This document shows, in pieces, positions 63,969-64,000 of a stretch of 64,000 nt of DNA; position 1 is the first letter of the stretch; the number at the start of each line of letters is the position of its first letter. Under the pieces are notes generated by a model. The model was not told the origin of the DNA. It ran no database searches and was given only the letters and a program-made list of their open reading frames with translations. Position numbers and translations under genes: made by a program. Source of the stretch: Ferruginibacter sp. (lineage in GTDB: Bacteria; Bacteroidota; Bacteroidia; Chitinophagales; Chitinophagaceae); the NCBI GenBank assembly GCA_019638525.1, contig JAHBTO010000004.1, positions 184,823-248,822 of the forward strand. The letters run 5' to 3'.

Positions 63969-64000
63969 GAATTATGAATGATGAATTATGAATTATGAAT
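63969..64000 (+). repeat. Tandem heptanucleotide repeat at the window edge
   Basis: Units GAATTAT (63969-63975), GAATGAT (63976-63982), GAATTAT (63983-63989), GAATTAT (63990-63996) and GAAT continue to the end of the window. Confidence 0.85.

Noticed and set aside
1..64000. CRISPR array, prophage, transposase or defence system
   Set aside because: No repeat-spacer pattern, no integrase, transposase or known defence motif seen in any translated frame; the only mobile-like trace is the 134-bp palindrome.

Overview
The window is a 64 kb stretch of ordinary, compact, AT-rich chromosome from a Bacteroidota bacterium, most likely of the family Chitinophagaceae. The lineage call rests on a type A T9SS sorting domain (window start), a gliding-motility-type C-terminal domain on a PKD-repeat protein, TAnnTTTG promoter elements without Shine-Dalgarno sequences, families such as DUF2279, DUF922 and DUF6263, and an all-housekeeping gene set. 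I see no prophage, transposase gene, CRISPR array, rRNA or tRNA.

Layout. 1-10 kb: secreted and envelope proteins (T9SS cargo, thioredoxin-like protein, PKD protein), queuosine-precursor transporter, protein-L-isoaspartate methyltransferase and phosphohexomutase. 10-20 kb: phosphoribosyltransferase, membrane Fe-S protein, lpxB, an unlisted 53-residue protein, PhoH, two lipoproteins, crcB, ppa, TauE/SafE, an NlpC/P60 peptidase, a metallo-beta-lactamase-fold enzyme and a YkgJ-type cysteine-cluster protein. 20-32 kb: gcvP, PepSY protein, M28 peptidase, KAS III, cold-shock protein, a gene broken by an in-frame amber codon, MFS transporter, short GT35 phosphorylase homologue and RidA. 31.6-42 kb: a DtxR/MntR-Nramp operon, DUF922 protein, GT9, MFS, DedA and two amino-acid transporters. 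42-55 kb: valS, surE, an S24-type repressor, ssb, Lrp, ahcY, a GH27 enzyme and pdxJ. 55.9-62.9 kb: a complete trp operon. The window ends in a GNAT, an NAD(P)-binding protein and a heptanucleotide tandem repeat.

The strongest regulatory discovery is upstream of trpE: a 17-codon leader peptide with three consecutive Trp codons, a perfect intrinsic terminator, and competing pairing segments. This is a textbook ribosome-mediated attenuator placed before trpEGDCFBA, whose TrpE also keeps the LLES feedback motif. Three further promoters carry palindromes consistent with autoregulation: the mntR-type operator overlapping its -7 element, 15-bp inverted arms bracketing the -7 element of the S24 repressor, and a perfect 8-5-8 palindrome between divergent lrp and ahcY.

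Other points worth a look are an Nramp-UspA fusion, a phosphorylase homologue with Thr in place of the PLP lysine, a DedA protein with a secreted beta-domain extension, a 134-bp nested palindrome resembling a MITE, and a hairpin whose U-tract runs straight into an MFS start codon. All function calls come from reading the translated sequence by eye; no database search was run.
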